Source: Actinobacteria bacterium RBG_16_64_13 (lineage in GTDB: Bacteria; Actinomycetota; Thermoleophilia; RBG-16-64-13). From it: DNA of 8,337 bases. Shown here one piece after another: positions 7,801 through 8,337 of this stretch (positions are counted from its first letter, which is position 1; each line of letters begins with the position of its first letter). Made by a program: the position numbers and the translations under genes. The notes under the pieces are model-generated. The model ran no database searches. It was not told the origin of the DNA and saw only the letters and a program-made list of their open reading frames with translations. The stretch lies in contig MELN01000039.1 of assembly GCA_001768675.1 (NCBI GenBank), positions 36,380-44,716 of the forward strand, read 5' to 3'.

Positions 7801-8337
7801 CTTCTTGCGCTCGCTGATGTCACGCGCGAAGACGAAGTTGTACTCGTGGCTTTCGTACTCGACGAAGTTGGCGTTGACCTCCACGGGGATGGTCCGCCCG
7901 TCCTTGGTGCGGTGGATGGTCTCGAAGGTGCGCGAACCCGCGCCTTTCAGGTCCTTCCAGTGCTCTTCCCACGGCCTAGGGGCGGTCGGGTCGACGTCGT
8001 AGATGCTCATGCACAGCATCTCTTCCCGCGTATAGCCCAGCTGCCTGCACGTCGATTCGCTGGCGTAAGTGAGGATGCCGTCCGGACCCACCCAGAAGAT
8101 CTGGCCCGCGGCATGATCAACCGAGTACTGGGTCAGCTTGGACTTCTTCTCCAGGCGCTTGCGCTGGGTGATGTCCTGCGCGAAGACGAAGTTGTACTCG
8201 TGGCCCTGGTACTCCACGAAGCTGGCATTGACCTCCACCGGGATGTTCCTGCCGTCCTTGGTGCGGTGGATGGTCTCGAAAGTAAGCGAGCCCGCTTTTT
8301 TCAATTCCTTCCAGTGCTCTTCCCACGGCCGAGGGGC
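3577..8337 (-). CDS. Giant multi-PAS hybrid sensor histidine kinase (PASn-HisKA-HATPase-REC-REC-HPt), 5' end outside window
   Basis: The visible part is 1586 residues, in frame from the window edge to TGA at 3577; numbering here starts at the edge codon. Order: partial PAS unit (1-66), seven PAS units (67-892), coiled-coil linker (about 893-930), HisKA with His936, HATPase, REC1 with Asp1228, REC2 with Asp1378, HPt with His1526. All relay residues are present, so it should autophosphorylate and pass phosphate through an internal His-Asp-His relay, as in BarA/EvgS-type unorthodox kinases. No transmembrane segment is visible in this part; the N-terminus is missing, so location (cytosol or membrane) is undecided. 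The stop overlaps the GTG of the REC-GGDEF gene, suggesting the same mRNA and a direct partnership. TTG at 8304 is not the start: the frame continues upstream with clear PAS homology (APRPWEEHW). The signal is unknown. Confidence 0.95.
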   Translation of the reverse strand, partial: APRPWEEHWKELKKAGSLTFETIHRTKDGRNIPVEVNASFVEYQGHEYNFVFAQDITQRKRLEKKSKLTQYSVDHAAGQIFWVGPDGILTYASESTCRQLGYTREEMLCMSIYDVDPTAPRPWEEHWKDLKGAGSRTFETIHRTKDGRTIPVEVNANFVEYESHEYNFVFARDISERKKMEEELRLTKFTVDRAVDQIFWLDSTGRIAFANDSTCEQLGYTREELVGMAIGDLDPTIPDDWTERWKALKQAGSIVHEGVHRRKDGTDILVEVSVNYVNFDGKEYDVVFARDMTRRKELEASLRLTQFSVDQIEGEIFWLSPDASFVYVSDATCRQLGYTREELMNMTIYDIDPAAPAPWADHWEEIKTAGLRTRETSHRTKSGKVFPAEITTNYVEYEGKGYDLVFARDITQRKRMEKKLRLTQYSVDHAEGQIFWLDQTGKVTYASESTCQQLGYTRDEMLCMSIYDIDPSAHKPWSELWDIIQEQKGRTFETIHRTKDGGEMPVEVTSNYVEYENHGYNFVSARDISGRKRLEQSLRLTQLAVNSAIDQIFWATQDGKIVFVNDAMCEQLGYMREELLQMDLWAFDPSPREIWSEAWETIKKQKSLTLETIHRTKGGTEIPVYLSANYIEYDGVEYNCVFARDITERRKMEEALRLTQLSIDRADDQIFWINAEGRLVFVNDATCTQLGYTRDELAGMSINDIDPTMPSDWSEGWRELKQQGSASHEAVHRTKDGTDIPVEVRANYIEQNGKEYAFVFAHDITVRKRMEESLRLTQLSVNRAGDQIFWISPEGRLVFVNDATCMQLGYTRDELAGMSIYDIDPTAPRPWTKGWERIKEQGTHVHAAVHRTKDGRDIPVEVSANYIEYGGTEYSFVFARDVTERKKAEHDLRMAKDKAEAANRELEHSIKRTNQLAVEAQAANEAKSAFLANMSHEIRTPMNGVIGMVDLLLDTQLDVEQRDYAETVQSSAEALLTVIGDILDFSKVEAKKLEFENIDFDLRLTLEDMMALLAIKAHESGIELVVLVEPDVPSALRGDPGRLRQVLTNLVGNAIKFTEEGEVDVHVILESENDSGAVMRFVVRDSGIGIPGPVLDQLFRPFVQADASTTRRHGGTGLGLSIAKGLVEAMGGKLAAESTVGAGSTFWFTLPLSKGTAIPSELDRIELGTVAGVRVLGVDDSETNRKVMAGMLDSWGCRHREVAGAREALVALREAVAEGDPYRVAVLDMCMPEIDGEELAIEIKADPELAATGLVMMTSVGARGDAARMEKAGFAAYLVKPVRQSHFYDCLAAVVGPENRGGVEGERSPVTGRIITRHTLAERARRRSRILLAEDNLVNQKVALKALEKLGYAADVANDGAQALQATREKRYDVILMDVQMPVMDGMEATRQIRDARSGSLNPEVTIIALTAHAMAGDRQRCLDNGMDDYLAKPIKAAELQDVISRWMAGPPPGVESEPIPEALAVADTPAPPVFDEKVLLNLLEGDRESASEIADQYLGDVGTQVSRLREAVELGDAALLRERAHLLKGASASVGAEAMRYCAADLEKRAVVGAPTSQEKPDLVAELDHQYNLLMAWVEEKGGLM
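4876..5661 (-). other. Histidine kinase core of the hybrid kinase (coiled coil, HisKA, HATPase)
   Basis: Domain within the hybrid kinase. A charged Ala/Glu/Lys-rich coiled coil (AAANREL-type heptads, through about residue 930) joins the last PAS unit to the H-box FLANMSHEIRTPMNGVIGM, whose phospho-acceptor His936 is encoded at 5532-5530. ATP-binding elements follow in order: N-box NLVGNAIKFT (1050-1058 region), G1 DSGIGIP (1085-1091), F-box LFRPFVQAD (1098-1106), G2 GGTGLGLSIAKGLVE (1114-1128), closing with GSTFWFTLPL. Every catalytic motif is intact, matching class-I (HisKA) hybrid kinases. Confidence 0.93.
5662..8337 (-). repeat. Tandem PAS array: seven full 354-bp units plus one partial
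   Basis: In-frame coding repeat within the hybrid kinase. Units: partial 8337-8140, A 8139-7786, B 7785-7432, C 7431-7078, D 7077-6724, E 6723-6370, F 6369-6016, G 6015-5662. Each full unit is exactly 118 codons with no insertion or deletion. A typical unit runs RLTQxSVDxAxxQIFW, then ASESTC or FVNDATC, QLGYTREE, IDP, two tryptophans (unit positions 57 and 61), HRTKDG, a hydrophobic strand ending FVFARDIT and a helix RKxxE leading into the next unit. Invariant in all seven: Trp16, Cys31, QLGY, Trp57, Trp61, His76, Arg77, Lys79, Gly81, Asn91, Tyr100. Hand-counted identities: partial/A 51/66, F/G 85/118, A/D 80/118, A/B 61/118, B/E 57/118. PAS domains bind small ligands or cofactors or mediate dimerisation; the ligand here is not identifiable. 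Confidence 0.97.

Noticed and set aside
5969..8102. AGATCT hexamer once in every PAS unit at 354-bp spacing, considered as a DNA-level signal
   Set aside because: It is produced by the conserved Q/E-I-F-W codons (CAG or GAG, ATC, TTC) in a GC-rich codon bias. Protein conservation explains it.
5662..8139. Conserved Cys31 in each PAS unit considered as a LOV flavin cysteine or haem ligand
   Set aside because: The context is S/A-T-C-x-QLGY, not the LOV motif NCRFLQ, and cysteine or alanine at this place is common in ordinary PAS S-boxes. No flavin or haem signature was found.
8302..8304. TTG codon as the start of the hybrid kinase
   Set aside because: The same frame continues to the window edge and encodes APRPWEEHWKELKK, which aligns with the other PAS units. 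The gene is simply cut.
5662..8337. Regular repeat considered as CRISPR or non-coding satellite
   Set aside because: Units are 354 bp, in frame, divergent and encode PAS domains. There are no short identical repeats with unique spacers.

Overview
The window is a GC-rich bacterial segment in which every supportable gene lies on the minus strand, so it reads from right to left. GTG starts, frequent 4-base overlaps and almost no intergenic DNA suggest a compact, high-GC genome. The protein families are too widespread to name a phylum. FeoAB with a DtxR/MntR-type regulator suggests that ferrous iron is available to the organism at least at times (anoxic or microoxic conditions). This is inference.

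Right part (8337 to 2615): a very large hybrid sensor histidine kinase, cut at its 5' end by the window edge, followed by a response-regulator diguanylate cyclase. The two overlap by 4 bases. The visible kinase is 1586 residues: one partial and seven complete PAS units repeating at exactly 354 bp (118 residues), then a HisKA/HATPase core, two receiver domains and a C-terminal HPt domain. The downstream protein is REC-GGDEF with an intact active site and I-site. Together they look like a self-contained phosphorelay whose output is cyclic di-GMP. A GC-rich hairpin followed by T residues (2574 to 2551) closes this unit.

Middle (2614 to 2453): a short intergenic region holding the terminator and a good sigma70-like promoter (TTGGCA, 17 bp, TAAAAT). 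The promoter overlaps a 7+7 bp inverted repeat, a candidate operator for the metal-responsive regulator encoded just downstream.

Left part (2452 to 1): a ferrous iron uptake operon: a two-domain DtxR/MntR-family regulator, feoA, and feoB (cut at its 3' end by the window edge). The regulator and feoA share ATGA, and the feoB start follows the feoA stop with no gap, so all three are probably translationally coupled and autoregulated.

The most notable features are the indel-free PAS array, with evidence of higher-order duplication inside it, and the compact autoregulated iron operon with its mixed-type metal site and operator-like promoter. No RNA genes, mobile elements or CRISPR arrays were seen.
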